Shown here: positions 50,124-58,842 of the stretch, one piece after another
How positions within the stretch are numbered: the first letter of the stretch is position 1
Layout of the letters: each line of letters starts with the position of its first letter
NCBI RefSeq assembly: GCF_963678185.1
Contig: NZ_OY782757.1
Span: 620,001 to 684,000, forward strand
Reading direction: 5' to 3'
DNA length: 64,000 bases
Source of the DNA: an uncultured Tolumonas sp.
Lineage (GTDB): Bacteria; Pseudomonadota; Gammaproteobacteria; Enterobacterales; Aeromonadaceae
Position numbers and translations under genes: made by a program
The notes under the pieces: generated by a model
Told to the model about the DNA's origin: nothing
What the model saw: the letters and a program-made list of their open reading frames with translations, nothing else
Databases searched by the model: none

Positions 50124-50483
50124 ATGGAACAAACACCTTTTGCACAGCAAATAGCCTATCTCAACCGAGGTGTGCTTGATGAAGAACTAACCGAAGCAAT
50201 GGCAGAAGTCGTTAAGTCAGTACGGGAAACCAAGAAACAAGGCACGCTGACTCTGACGCTTAAAGTCTCATTACTGAATACCAGTAATGAAGATGCCGTG
50301 AAAATCACTCCTACAGTAAAGGCCTCAATTCCAGAATTACCACGCGCCGAGACCATTATGTGGTCAACCGCTGATGGTGACTTGCTCCGCAATGACCCAG
50401 TTCAACAGCAGCTGGACTTAAAAGTCATCACCAAAGACACCAATAAAAACGCCCCGATCCAAGTTAATGCTCAGCGCCAGTAA
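50124..50483 (+). CDS. Phage early protein paired with DUF2303
   Basis: A 119-residue protein from the ATG at 50124 (MEQTPFAQQIAY) with CAGGAGA upstream. It has a helical N-terminus, 'AMAEVVKSVRETKKQGTLTL' followed by strands, 'PRAETIMWSTADGDLLRNDP' near the end. It is 41 bases before the DUF2303 gene, a pairing frequently seen in prophages. Function unknown. Confidence 0.6.
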   Translation: MEQTPFAQQIAYLNRGVLDEELTEAMAEVVKSVRETKKQGTLTLTLKVSLLNTSNEDAVKITPTVKASIPELPRAETIMWSTADGDLLRNDPVQQQLDLKVITKDTNKNAPIQVNAQRQ

Positions 50484-50524
50484 GCATTCAACTTTTCTTA
50501 AATTTAGTCCTTAAAGGAAATGTT

Positions 50525-51343
50525 ATGGAAACTCTAACCAATCCAAACTCTTTGTCTCAACTGCAGGCTTTAATTATTGCCGGCTTACAAAAGCCGGAGT
50601 CAGGTTGCATACCGTTTGCTATTGTTCCTGAAGGTTATGAATTCAAATCTACGGAATCGCTGCAGGAAAAACCCAACAGAATCAGAGCGACTGTAAATCT
50701 GCTGACCAGTGATTCATTCATCGACTACATCAAACGCTTTATTGACCCACGAACAGTGATCTTCGCAGACCCCAGTGCGGTTAAGTTCACTGCAGTGCTC
50801 GACTATCACGAGACGAATGCAGATCCTGAATGGGCGCAACATAAGGCAATCTATGCCTGTCCACTCTCAGAAAATTGGGTAGCCTGGAACAAGTACAACA
50901 AATCAAAAATGAACCAGCTGGAGTTTGCGGAATTCATTGAAACACATATCTCTGATATCGCGCCTATTAACGAGGTTAATCAGGGTTTCTCGGGCCCACA
51001 ATTACTGGAAATGGTGCTCGCCTTTCAGGAAACGCGTAAATCAGAATTCAAGTCAGTCCGCCGTTTGCAGGATGGTACGTTCAGCTTTGCGTTTAGCGAT
51101 GAAAAAGGTGGTGGCAACACATCACTACCGGAAAAAATCTTACTGTCACTTCCCCCATTTCATAACGGTGTTTACTACGCATTAGAAGCGCGATTACGTT
51201 ACCGCCTGCGAGATGGTGATCTGCAGTTGTGGTATGAGCTAATTGAACCTGAACGCATTCTTGAAGATGCGTTTAAGAATCTGATTACAGATATCAGTAG
51301 TAAATTGCCTGATACATTGATGCTTGAAGCTACAGCGCCTTAA
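50525..51343 (+). CDS. DUF2303 (YfdQ-like) phage protein
   Basis: A 272-residue protein with 'FIDPRTVIFADPSAVKFTAV' and 'LDYHETNADPEWAQHKAIYA' (about 76–112), 'ENWVAWNKYNKSKMNQLEFA' (about 119), 'IYYALEARLRYRLRDGDLQL'-like C-terminus. This is the pattern of DUF2303, YfdQ in E. coli CPS-53 prophage. Function is not known; it occurs beside recombination or single-strand-binding genes in early operons. Confidence 0.8.
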   Translation: METLTNPNSLSQLQALIIAGLQKPESGCIPFAIVPEGYEFKSTESLQEKPNRIRATVNLLTSDSFIDYIKRFIDPRTVIFADPSAVKFTAVLDYHETNADPEWAQHKAIYACPLSENWVAWNKYNKSKMNQLEFAEFIETHISDIAPINEVNQGFSGPQLLEMVLAFQETRKSEFKSVRRLQDGTFSFAFSDEKGGGNTSLPEKILLSLPPFHNGVYYALEARLRYRLRDGDLQLWYELIEPERILEDAFKNLITDISSKLPDTLMLEATAP

Positions 51344-51383
51344 TAGTTTTAGCATCAACCACATAGAAACATGATTCATATGA

Positions 51384-51411
51384 GAATGACTGTATATTTA
51401 TACAGTCATTC
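51384..51411 (+). promoter_or_regulatory. Perfect LexA box upstream of com-like/methyltransferase genes
   Basis: GACTGTATATTTATACAGTC at 51388–51407 has CTG-N10-CAG with an AT-only centre and lies in a longer palindrome. It is about 70 bases before the Com-like gene. It could also form a hairpin after DUF2303, but it fits the SOS consensus exactly. Confidence 0.8.
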
Positions 51412-51461
51412 TATTTACCCTTACTTTGTTTTCCGATAAATTCATGTAATCAGCTCAACAG

Positions 51462-51647
51462 ATGAGAGAACTGATGAAAATTAAACGGTTAACTGAGTTC
51501 CGATGCCCGCATTGCAGCAAGCTGCTGGCCCGATATTCGGGTGAAGTAGAAATAAAATGCCCTCGTTGTAAGAAAATATTTAATTCGAGCGCCGGTGAGC
51601 GTCCCATATTTGGAGACGTTCACTATGCAAAAAACTTATCAGAATGA
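51462..51647 (+). CDS. Com-like zinc-ribbon translational regulator
   Basis: A 61-residue protein. 'FRCPHCSKLLARYSGEVEIK' followed by CPRCKK has two CxxC pairs as in phage Mu Com. An internal ATG at 51474 (MKIKRL) is possible. In Mu, Com binds the mom mRNA and lets translation start; here the downstream methyltransferase starts 22 bases inside this gene, so similar control is likely. Confidence 0.85.
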   Translation: MRELMKIKRLTEFRCPHCSKLLARYSGEVEIKCPRCKKIFNSSAGERPIFGDVHYAKNLSE

Positions 51648-52686
51648 CCGCATTACACTTCACTGTGACGATGCGTTATCTGTTCTAAAGCAATTACCTG
51701 ATAATAGTATCGACTTGATCGCGACAGACCCGCCCTATTTTCGGGTCAAAAAAGATGCTTGGGATAATCAGTGGCAGTCAGTAGAAGAATATTTGGCGTG
51801 GCTTGATGGCATTTTGCTGGAATGCTGGCGGGTACTAAAACCTTCAGGGAGTATTTATCTTTTTTGCGGCTCTAAACTGGCAAGTGACACAGAATTATTA
51901 GTTCGTCAGCGCTTTAATGTTTTGAGCCATATTATTTGGGCTAAACCGAACGGCCCATGGTTGCGGCAGAAAAAATCGCAGCTAAGAGCATTTTTCCCTG
52001 CAACTGAACGGATCATTTTTGCTGAGCACTATGGTGCTGAGGGGTTTGCTAAGGGATGTACTGGCTACGCATCAAAATGCGCTGAACTTAAAAAGCAGGT
52101 ATTTCAGCCATTGATTAATTATTTCAAAACCGCAAAAGAAACATTGAACATATCTGCAGCTGAAATCAACAAAGTAACTAATTCACAAATGTGTTCACAC
52201 TGGTTTGGTGCTTCTCAGTGGCAGCTCCCCTCAGATCAGCAATACAAACAGCTGCAGCAGTTGTTTAATGATAAAGCGTCACAACTAGATAAATCATATT
52301 CCGAACTAACCATGGAATATCAATCGCTGAACCAACAATACCAGCTACTGACAAAAAATTATGATGCTTTGAAAGCAGAGTATGAATCGCTACGTCGCCC
52401 ATTCTCAGTCAGCGTTAATGTGCCTTACACCGATGTATGGACTTTCAAACCAGTTGCTTATTACCCAGGAAAACACCCATGCGAGAAACCCGCAGATCTG
52501 ATGCAACACATAATTGAGTCATCCAGTCGCCCTGGGCAAGTAGTGCTGGATTTGTTCATGGGTTCAGGCTCGACAGGAAAAGCATGCGCCAAACTTGGCA
52601 GATCGTTCATTGGCGTTGAATTAGATCAAAATCGATACGATCAAACATGTAGTGAAATATATGATCAGTTAGATCAATGTGAGTAA
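51625..52686 (+). CDS. Beta-class DNA methyltransferase (N6-A/N4-C)
   Basis: A 353-residue enzyme from the ATG at 51625 (MQKTYQNDRITLHCDD), with TGGAG nine bases upstream; the frame is open upstream but lacks such a site. Motif IV 'IATDPPYFRVKKDAWDNQW' (about 33) precedes motif I 'VLDLFMGSGSTGKACAKLGR' (about 305), the beta order. A coiled-coil insertion (about 205–265, 'YKQLQQLFNDKASQLDKSYS' onward) with a final RRPF is seen in many phage methylases. It overlaps the Com-like gene and is under a LexA box. It would modify phage DNA against restriction on induction. Confidence 0.9.
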   Translation: MQKTYQNDRITLHCDDALSVLKQLPDNSIDLIATDPPYFRVKKDAWDNQWQSVEEYLAWLDGILLECWRVLKPSGSIYLFCGSKLASDTELLVRQRFNVLSHIIWAKPNGPWLRQKKSQLRAFFPATERIIFAEHYGAEGFAKGCTGYASKCAELKKQVFQPLINYFKTAKETLNISAAEINKVTNSQMCSHWFGASQWQLPSDQQYKQLQQLFNDKASQLDKSYSELTMEYQSLNQQYQLLTKNYDALKAEYESLRRPFSVSVNVPYTDVWTFKPVAYYPGKHPCEKPADLMQHIIESSSRPGQVVLDLFMGSGSTGKACAKLGRSFIGVELDQNRYDQTCSEIYDQLDQCE

Positions 52687-52801
52687 TATATCTGTTTTAT
52701 AAGGGTTTATTTTAACGTTAAATAAACCCGCTTCTGATGCAAATCTCTCGAATTCCAAATCAAACCCAAACCTTGAGCACTGAAACATATAGGAGTTCTG
52801 T

Positions 52802-53023
52802 ATGTTATCTAATCTATTTTTAACTGATGATGAGTTGTTTGAACTAACCGGCTACAAATTAGCATATAAGCAGAGAGAGATTCTCGACCGCTATAGCATT
52901 CGGTATGTCATTCGAAAAGATGGTCACATCAGAATAGCACGAGCATGGATAACAGAAATTCAAGCTATACCGACAACAGAGAATGATGGCTTTAATCTGG
53001 AGGCATTACCATGTCGAGGGTAA
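52802..53023 (+). CDS. DUF4224 / excisionase-like protein
   Basis: A 73-residue protein, 'FLTDDELFELTGYKLAYKQR' then 'RYVIRKDGHIRIARAWI', the DUF4224 pattern. Such proteins are nearly always encoded just upstream of lambda-type integrases and are taken to be excision factors. It overlaps the integrase start by 13 bases. Confidence 0.8.
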   Translation: MLSNLFLTDDELFELTGYKLAYKQREILDRYSIRYVIRKDGHIRIARAWITEIQAIPTTENDGFNLEALPCRG

Positions 53024-54024
53024 GAGCAAACAAAGAAGATAATTGGATGCCAAAGCGGGTATATCTAAAAGGTAATTTTTATGTATTTAACCCACCCCAG
53101 GGAGGATCCATTACATTATGTCGAGCAGATAAAAAACAGTCTGAAGTATGGGCAGCCTATGAAAAACTAATTAACGAAGACTCATTAACCTTTACTGTAT
53201 CAAAATTGCTGTCAGAATTTTTTGAGTCCTCAGATTTTAAAGATTTATCAGCACTAACCAGAAGTGATTACCGTAAAAACAGCAAAAACATTCTGTTAGT
53301 TTTCGGAAAGATGAGAGCTGAAATGGTAGAACCCAAACATATTCGTGCCTATATGGATAAACGAGGTTTAAGTTCTCGCATACAAGCAAATAGAGAAAAA
53401 GCCTTCTTTTCTCGTGCTTTCCGATGGGCCTACGAGCGAGGGAAAGTTCACCAGAACCCTTGTCATGGGGTTAAACAATACAAAGAGCGCTCCAGAACTC
53501 GCTATATAACAGACATAGAATATGACCTGGTTTATAAATGTGCGACGCCTGCAATTAAAGTAGCAATGGAGTTAAGTTACTTATGCGCGGCAAGAAAAGG
53601 TGACATTCTGACAATGCGGTGGGATCAAATTTTAGATGAAGGTGTTTTTATTCAGCAGGGTAAAACTGGGGTTAAGCAAATTAAGTTATGGTCACCTCGA
53701 TTACAAAAAGTGGTCAAAGCAGCTAAACAACTTCACAGCGATCAATACAGGGCTTTTGTAGTAGTTAAAGCTGATGGCTATCCATATACCGATAGCGGAT
53801 TCAGTACAGCTTGGTATGAAGTCATGAAAAAAGCGAGGGCCGAATCAGGGTGGCCACTCGACTTCACTTTCCACGATATCAAAGCTAAGGCAATTAGTGA
53901 TGTCGGCGGTTCTAGCAGAGACAAACAACTTGTGAGCGGCCATAAGACTGAATCGCAAGTTAACGTCTACGATCGATCAGTTAAACGCGTTCCAGCAGTT
54001 GATACCGTTAAAACGAAATCATGA
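53011..54024 (+). CDS. int: Prophage integrase, tyrosine recombinase
   Basis: A 337-residue lambda-type integrase: N-terminal arm domain (about 1–55), core-binding domain (about 60–160), catalytic domain with R195 (LCAARKGDI), K218 (QQGKTG), H288 and K291 in place of the usual Arg (FHDIKAK), H311 (SGHKTES) and nucleophile Y320 (NVYDR). The HxxK form is typical of this subfamily. The attachment site in tRNA-Leu lies 160 bases downstream, so this enzyme integrates the prophage. Confidence 0.95.
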   Translation: MSRVRANKEDNWMPKRVYLKGNFYVFNPPQGGSITLCRADKKQSEVWAAYEKLINEDSLTFTVSKLLSEFFESSDFKDLSALTRSDYRKNSKNILLVFGKMRAEMVEPKHIRAYMDKRGLSSRIQANREKAFFSRAFRWAYERGKVHQNPCHGVKQYKERSRTRYITDIEYDLVYKCATPAIKVAMELSYLCAARKGDILTMRWDQILDEGVFIQQGKTGVKQIKLWSPRLQKVVKAAKQLHSDQYRAFVVVKADGYPYTDSGFSTAWYEVMKKARAESGWPLDFTFHDIKAKAISDVGGSSRDKQLVSGHKTESQVNVYDRSVKRVPAVDTVKTKS

Positions 54025-54128
54025 AATTTAAAAAAGATGCTCTCCGCTCTACTCCAAAATTTGGCGTAAAAATCAGTAAAAACCAGGGTAATAACGCAGC
54101 TGAGACCTTCGAAAAATCAATAAATTAA
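54021..54128 (+). CDS. Tiny basic protein overlapping int
   Basis: A 35-residue basic frame (MKFKKDALRSTPKFGVKISK...) whose ATG overlaps the integrase stop (ATGA). It lies between int and the attachment site. May be a real coupled peptide or chance. Confidence 0.35.
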   Translation: MKFKKDALRSTPKFGVKISKNQGNNAAETFEKSIN

Positions 54129-54183
54129 ATCAATTTCTATATTTTCGATTTATCACTTAACCTCTTGATAGGGTTGGTTAAAA

Positions 54184-54245
54184 GACTGGATTTAAAATCC
54201 CTCGCTGGTTACAGCGTGCCGGTTCGACTCCGGCCATCGGCACCA
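54184..54245 (+). tRNA. 3' part of tRNA-Leu(TAA) = prophage attachment site (attR)
   Basis: From about 54184 the sequence is the anticodon arm to the CCA end: GACTGGATTTAAAATCC, anticodon TAA, variable arm CTCGCTGGTTACAGCG, TGCCGGTTCGACTCCGGC T arm, ending GCACCA (54240–54245). The upstream bases do not form the D arm or acceptor strand, so the 5' half is at the other end of the prophage, outside the window. This is the classical integrase target. Confidence 0.9.
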
Positions 54246-54261
54246 TTATAAAACAAAGACT

Positions 54262-54296
54262 TAAGGCCACTATTCGTAGTGGCCTTAGTTTTTTCT
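54262..54296 (+). terminator. Terminator of the tRNA-Leu gene
   Basis: TAAGGCCACTA-TTCG-TAGTGGCCTTA followed by GTTTTTTC, 17 bases after the CCA end. Confidence 0.9.
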
Positions 54297-54353
54297 AGCA
54301 CATGCTAACCGCATAAGTGGCGCCAAAATGGCGGCAGATTTTTTGCCCCTCTC

Positions 54354-54633
54354 CTATCTTTTTATCAATGATGCCCCTAACTGCAGATGTTCGACGATGT
54401 CACGGTAACGCCGGCAACGATCGCTGTAGTTCTCTAATTCTTTCTGATATTCCGCAACTGCTTCTGAATGCGTTGATGTAGGCTTCTTTTATACCTGCTG
54501 CTTTTTGACCGGTAAAACCCATGACCAGGAAGATGAAGCCATCTTTTGTCATTTCGTAAGCTGGGCGTTTTTCACCTTTAGCATCGAAATATTCAACGGG
54601 CGCAAAATTGCGCTGGTTGAAATCGGCTGATCA
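54354..54633 (-). pseudogene. Rha-family phage regulator, broken fragment
   Basis: Minus strand reading from about 54630 gives NFAPVEYFDAKGEKRPAYEM then TKDGFIFLVMGFTGQKAAGI and KEAYINAF, the Rha regulatory domain. After INAF the reading shifts to +1 and continues EAVAEYQKELENYSDRCRRY to a stop at 54354. The N-terminus is missing. It is probably what remains of an earlier phage that used the same tRNA site. Confidence 0.8.
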
Positions 54634-54707
54634 TAACAGCAAAGTGTAGTGTGTTACACACTTCACTATGCCCGACACTTTCTGATTATTGCAGCCGAAC
54701 CGTTAAA

Positions 54708-55085
54708 CTATTTCTCTACGATCCGCTGAACTAAGCCGCCGCAGACAGAAAAACACTGGTTGTATTCATCGTTGCAATGCGAAACATCAGGATATTCGGA
54801 ACAATACTCTCTTCTTTTACTGCACTGCGCTTGCAGCTCTTTGTTATGTCTAGTGCTGTTCATGCAAACATAATAATTAGCATCTGAACGTTGTTCACAT
54901 GATTGCTCTTTATATGCGGCACGTTGATTTTCATTACCACGGCACATTTCTCTGACTGACGCGCATTGGACTACGCACTGCTTCCCCTCAACAGTAGATG
55001 GTGGTGTATATTCATAACGAATAGTTTCACACGCACTGACCAAGAAGAGAGCAGTTAATAAAGTAATTATGCGAATGATGGGCAT
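54708..55085 (-). CDS. Cysteine-rich lipoprotein
   Basis: A 125-residue protein with a lipobox signal peptide (about 1–19, ITLLTALFLVSAC; cleavage before Cys19). The mature part has many Cys (at least 11) in repeated CxxxC-like spacing ('CVVQCASVREMC', 'CSKRREYCSEYPDVSHCNDE'), suggesting disulphide-stabilised repeats. Outer-membrane or periplasmic-facing lipoprotein. Family not recognised. Confidence 0.65.
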   Translation of the reverse strand: MPIIRIITLLTALFLVSACETIRYEYTPPSTVEGKQCVVQCASVREMCRGNENQRAAYKEQSCEQRSDANYYVCMNSTRHNKELQAQCSKRREYCSEYPDVSHCNDEYNQCFSVCGGLVQRIVEK

Positions 55086-55467
55086 GATGTCTCCGTGGGT
55101 ATGTTCACTTACTTACTGCACAAACAATTGAGAAAATAATTTCAGATTTTAAGGCTTTGAAAATGATACCACTTTTGTCTTGTTCGATACTGTTTTAGAC
55201 AGCACATACTGTGACAGACCCTGAATCCATGTCGCCAGATTTTATGATTCCCGCCTTAAACTTCATACTCTGAACGATATATAAATTCAGACCCAACAGC
55301 CCTAGACAATATTTTTGCACTAGCAAACAACACAAAATAATCAACACCCAACGAGTTTGAGGCTAAATTTATACTGTCAGCTCTGTTTTTCATTTTTGCC
55401 AAAAATGCTTACGGATAACTCCTTTCAAGACAACTGCCAGCCCGTGAAAGTAAAGAGAGGAAGGATT
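55086..55467. other. Intergenic region, 380 bp, no gene seen
   Basis: AT-rich spacer between the divergent lipoprotein and cupin genes. An in-frame extension of the cupin gene reaches back to 55357 but has no start signal. Nothing else recognised. Confidence 0.5.
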
Positions 55468-55812
55468 ATGCACAACCAACAAGCAGCACCTGAGACGAAA
55501 GGAGTTACAGTCCAACTCCTAAATACCGTTGACCTTGGCCCAGAGATTGAGGGTATGAGTGGGCGACAACTTCGAATGAGGATGGTAACTATTGAGCCAG
55601 GCGGCGTCTTTGGTCCACTACACGATCATAAAGACAGACCAGGTACTGTTTATATTCTTCAAGGAACGATTACCGATCATCGAAATGGTGTAGCTACAGA
55701 CTATGGACCAGGAGTTGGCTGGTCCGAAGATAGGAATACAACACACTGGCTTGAGAATAGAGGAATGATTCCTGCTGTGGAGATTTCCGTCGATATAGTC
55801 AAACAAGAGTAA
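55468..55812 (+). CDS. Cupin-domain protein
   Basis: A 114-residue single-domain cupin from the ATG at 55468 (MHNQQAAPETKG) behind GAGAGGAAGG. Motif 1 'GPLHDHKDRPGTVYILQGTI' (about 50–69) and motif 2 'GVGWSEDRNTTHWLENRG' (about 80–97) carry the His/Glu metal ligands. Small cupins bind metal or act on small molecules. It is followed at 53 bases by a DMT membrane gene. Confidence 0.8.
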   Translation: MHNQQAAPETKGVTVQLLNTVDLGPEIEGMSGRQLRMRMVTIEPGGVFGPLHDHKDRPGTVYILQGTITDHRNGVATDYGPGVGWSEDRNTTHWLENRGMIPAVEISVDIVKQE

Positions 55813-55865
55813 TTCCTAGGTGGCGTCTAACATTCATCCCTCCGAATCCAAGAAGGTCTTAACTC

Positions 55866-56318
55866 ATGGCAAATCAACTTTTTTTCTCATGTCTCATGTT
55901 AGTTACCGGCATAGGCATCCCTATTATGGCCGCGCTAAGCGCAACATTGGGCTCTACATATGGAAGCCCTGCTTTCGCCGCTTGTATTTTGTTTCTGGTG
56001 GCGCTGCTGATCTCGGTTGCTTTCCTTTTCGCAGTCGAAGGCGGCCTGAAAACATTTCCGAACAATGCAACACTCCCCTTCTACTTCTATTTAGCTGGTA
56101 CATTTGTAGCCTTTTATGTTCTCAGCGTCACTTGGGTTGCACCTAAATTTGGTGTCGGCAATGCAATAGCTTTTGTTCTTCTAGGCCAGCTCATATCTAT
56201 GGCAGCAATAGATCAATTCGGCTTATTAGGTGCACCAACACACGCAATAACATTGCCACGGTTTATTGGTCTTATTTTTATGTCAGTTGGCGTTTTTTTA
56301 GCTGTGCCCCGCGGGTAA
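55866..56318 (+). CDS. DMT-superfamily membrane protein (DUF606/YdcZ-like)
   Basis: A 150-residue protein with four to five membrane helices: 'LMLVTGIGIPIMAALSATLG', 'FAACILFLVALLISVAFLFA', 'FYLAGTFVAFYVLSVTWVAP', 'AIAFVLLGQLISMAAIDQFG', 'RFIGLIFMSVGVFLAVPRG'. The GxGxPxMA start and conserved 'P-x-x-G-x-x-x-A' pattern match DUF606. Probably a half-size transporter working as dimer. Confidence 0.8.
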   Translation: MANQLFFSCLMLVTGIGIPIMAALSATLGSTYGSPAFAACILFLVALLISVAFLFAVEGGLKTFPNNATLPFYFYLAGTFVAFYVLSVTWVAPKFGVGNAIAFVLLGQLISMAAIDQFGLLGAPTHAITLPRFIGLIFMSVGVFLAVPRG

Positions 56319-56346
56319 TTTTCGTAGATAAATTAGAGGATATTTT

Positions 56347-56883
56347 ATGTTTCAGCAGGTGCTCGCATTTTGGTTTTCTGAAATCGATACCAAATTATGG
56401 TGGCAAAAAGATCCTGAATTTGATTCTACGATACGTTATAAATTCGGTGATTTACATAGACAAGCAACTCAAGGTGAGCTGTACAGTTGGCGCAACACCC
56501 CAGAGGGCTCATTAGCCGAAATCATTATACTAGACCAGTTTTCTAGGAATATTTACCGAGACAAACCAGAGGCCTTTAAATTTGACCTTGCAGCACTTGT
56601 TCTCGCCCATATAGCAATCGGTAATGGGTTTGATCTTAAGCTTGCACCTATAAAGCGAAGTTTTATTTATTTACCATATATGCATAGTGAGTCGGCAGTA
56701 ATTCATTCAGAAGCAGTGGAGTTATATAAAGCATTAGGCAATGCCACAAATCTAGATTTCGAATATAAACACAAGGCAATAATAGACCAATTTGGGCGGT
56801 TCCCACACAGGAATAAAGTGCTCGGACGTGAATCAACATCAGAGGAACTTGAATTTTTAAAACAACCAGATTCAAGTTTTTAG
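56347..56883 (+). CDS. DUF924-family protein
   Basis: A 178-residue helical protein with 'VLAFWFSEIDTKLWWQKDPE' at the start, 'EIIILDQFSRNIYRDKPEAF' (about 58–77), 'RSFIYLPYMHSES' (about 106), 'DQFGRFPHRNKVLGRESTSE' near the end. These are the hallmarks of DUF924, a TPR-like fold of unknown role. GAGG lies upstream. The 56884–57027 gap after it holds nothing recognised. Confidence 0.9.
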   Translation: MFQQVLAFWFSEIDTKLWWQKDPEFDSTIRYKFGDLHRQATQGELYSWRNTPEGSLAEIIILDQFSRNIYRDKPEAFKFDLAALVLAHIAIGNGFDLKLAPIKRSFIYLPYMHSESAVIHSEAVELYKALGNATNLDFEYKHKAIIDQFGRFPHRNKVLGRESTSEELEFLKQPDSSF

Positions 56884-57027
56884 TCTCAACATCTCTGAAT
56901 ATTATGCCATCTCATTGATATGTACATAAACTGACCGTATATATGTAGGGAAAACGATAACAATCAATTTTAATGTTTTTTGTACAGTTGTTATTTTTAC
57001 AGAAATTTTTATATCAAATTTCTCTTT

Positions 57028-57507
57028 TTATGTGTAATGCATGATGTTAATTAACTGGACGTTAAGTAAATTGGCCAATGCTTCCCCTCCTTTCTGCATT
57101 ACATAATTATGATTCCATTTGACTACAGGATATGCCAACAACCCGAAAACATTCATTCCAAAAGATGTTGTTTTTACATGCCAACTATAATTTACAATCG
57201 TCATATTTTTATTTTGGGTGAAAGACCAACAGCCGACGCCATCGAGGTCGCCACTTGCTACACCTTCAATAGAGACTAAGGGCTCAATACGAGTGGCTCG
57301 AATATCAAAATTAAGACGATATGGTAGAAATCCATGCCATGCATATCGTCGTATATTACCGATACCACTGACATCTCCTGCAAAAATAGTTTCTACACTT
57401 TCTACATTATTCCACCACTTAGGCCAATTCAGAGAGTCAAAAATAGCCTCATAGACAACTTCAATTTGAGCATCAATGAACCAAACAGTAACAAGATGGT
57501 ATTCCAT
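57028..57507 (-). CDS. SRPBCC / polyketide cyclase-like protein
   Basis: A 159-residue protein starting 'HLVTVWFIDAQIEVVYEAIF' and 'NWPKWWNNVESVETIFAGDV', the START/SRPBCC opening. It has an amphipathic cavity-like composition with many aromatic residues. Such proteins bind lipids or hydrophobic ligands. Twelve bases separate it from the broken LolA-like gene, suggesting an operon. Confidence 0.75.
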   Translation of the reverse strand: MEYHLVTVWFIDAQIEVVYEAIFDSLNWPKWWNNVESVETIFAGDVSGIGNIRRYAWHGFLPYRLNFDIRATRIEPLVSIEGVASGDLDGVGCWSFTQNKNMTIVNYSWHVKTTSFGMNVFGLLAYPVVKWNHNYVMQKGGEALANLLNVQLINIMHYT

Positions 57508-57518
57508 ATTGCTCCTTA

Positions 57519-58133
57519 TTAAGGGTTAAATATCCCTTCTGGCAATTGGATATTAATAGTCGGATTTTCCATCACGACAGTTTCAACAACTCTGTTTTGA
57601 TGATCATAGCTAATCACTTTGCTTGGAAATTCATTTTTTGTATCCAACCATAGTTCATAACGATGAATATCTTCTTTTGAAGTTGGATTATTAACTCCTG
57701 TTATAATCATATGAACTTGTCCTAGGTCTAATACATTATTTTCTGTAGTCCCATTTATAGCCAAGGCCCGAACACTTTCAAATAAAGTACCAACATCTGA
57801 ATGATCTATACGTTGACCACCCTTCCCGCGGATCAGTGAGTTAGTCGGGTTAAAATTAAAATTAGGGAAATGCCCTATACCAAATGGCCATAAATTGACA
57901 TGATGGGTTATTGGGCTATAGATGAGGACTGCGCCATCGTGCGGACTAATAAAATCCATCCGCACGAATCCTGGCCTTTTGTAGTAGTACTTGATATTTT
58001 GAATGTTATTCTTACTGGTAGAATGAATTGTTACCACATAGGACTCAATCTGGCGGTAATTATCAATTGCTTTTTATAATTCATCCGGTGCAATACCAGC
58101 GAACATTGCTACAACGAGTAAAGATATCAACAT
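57519..58133 (-). pseudogene. LolA-like periplasmic protein interrupted by a stop
   Basis: The ATG at 58133 begins a signal peptide (MLISLLVVAMFAGIAPDEL) that is stopped by TAA at 58074–58076; the same frame continues KAIDNYRQIESYVVTIHSTS and on to 57519 with 'KYYYKRPGFVRMDFISPHDG' and 'HRYELWLDTKNEFPSKVISY', patterns of LolA-like/DUF1571 proteins. Only one nonsense codon separates it from an intact ~204-residue gene. A restart at a GTG (58037) would lack the signal peptide. The start lies two bases after the cupredoxin stop. Confidence 0.7.
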
Positions 58134-58135
58134 GG

Positions 58136-58558
58136 TTATTTTACCACATCAATAACACCTTCCATTCCTCTTTCTCTATGGCTCTTAGCAAACGGCAAAC
58201 CGTGACTACAATAAAAAGTGATTTTCCCAACCGCTTTGGGAGTAAAACGGATGGTTTTCATATTACTAGACAGACTCTCTTCCACCATAACCCCAGTCTC
58301 AGGTGATTGAATAATAAAGTTATGAGGAATTAACCCACTTTCTACTTTGATCATCAATTCAACAGGGATATTTACTTTAACTGTAAAATGATTGGGCTTA
58401 AAAAAATAACTTCCTCCTTCTATCTGTATTTTCTGAACACCACTTGTAGTAATAGGCGCTTGTTCACCCATTGAATTAGATAGAACAGTGTCCGCTTGGG
58501 TTGCTACGCACCCAACAAGACTCAAAAGGAAAAGATTAACCATCAACAGATTTTTCAT
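58136..58558 (-). CDS. Cupredoxin-domain lipoprotein
   Basis: A 140-residue protein from the ATG at 58558 (MKNLLMVNLFLLSLVGC) with a lipobox (LVGC, Cys17). The cupredoxin domain has the type-1 copper set: His in 'LIPHNFII' and Cys–His–Met in 'TFYCSHGLPFAKSHRERGM'. Likely periplasmic electron transfer or copper binding. Cotranscribed with the LolA-like and SRPBCC genes. Confidence 0.85.
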   Translation of the reverse strand: MKNLLMVNLFLLSLVGCVATQADTVLSNSMGEQAPITTSGVQKIQIEGGSYFFKPNHFTVKVNIPVELMIKVESGLIPHNFIIQSPETGVMVEESLSSNMKTIRFTPKAVGKITFYCSHGLPFAKSHRERGMEGVIDVVK

Positions 58559-58630
58559 CAAATTCACCAGTGATGAGCGATGCAAAAATGCATTGGGTAA
58601 AACTGTACTTTCAGCATAGTGCATGTACAA

Positions 58631-58842
58631 AATAACGCCAATATTTACTACTTTTACATATTTTTGGTTTATCTAGGCAAGTTCAGGTTACAATTGATGG
58701 ATTATATAAACAGTTATAAGTGCACCAGCATGAATCAGAATTAGTTTCCTTATAATATACTGTTCAAATGCAGCACAATGGGCCTACTATTTAGCGATTC
58801 AGTTAGTAGCGGATGATGTAGATTAACCATTAAGAACTAATT
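58631..58842. other. Intergenic region before rhombosortase
   Basis: About 210 AT-rich bases between divergent genes. No gene or strong hairpin seen; promoters for both directions are expected here. Confidence 0.4.

Noticed and set aside
54184-54245. Complete tRNA gene
   Set aside because: Only the anticodon arm to the CCA end is present; upstream bases do not form a D arm or pair with the acceptor strand.
58755-58775. LexA box upstream of rhombosortase (CTGTTCAAATGCAG)
   Set aside because: Spacing between CTG and CAG is 8 instead of 10.
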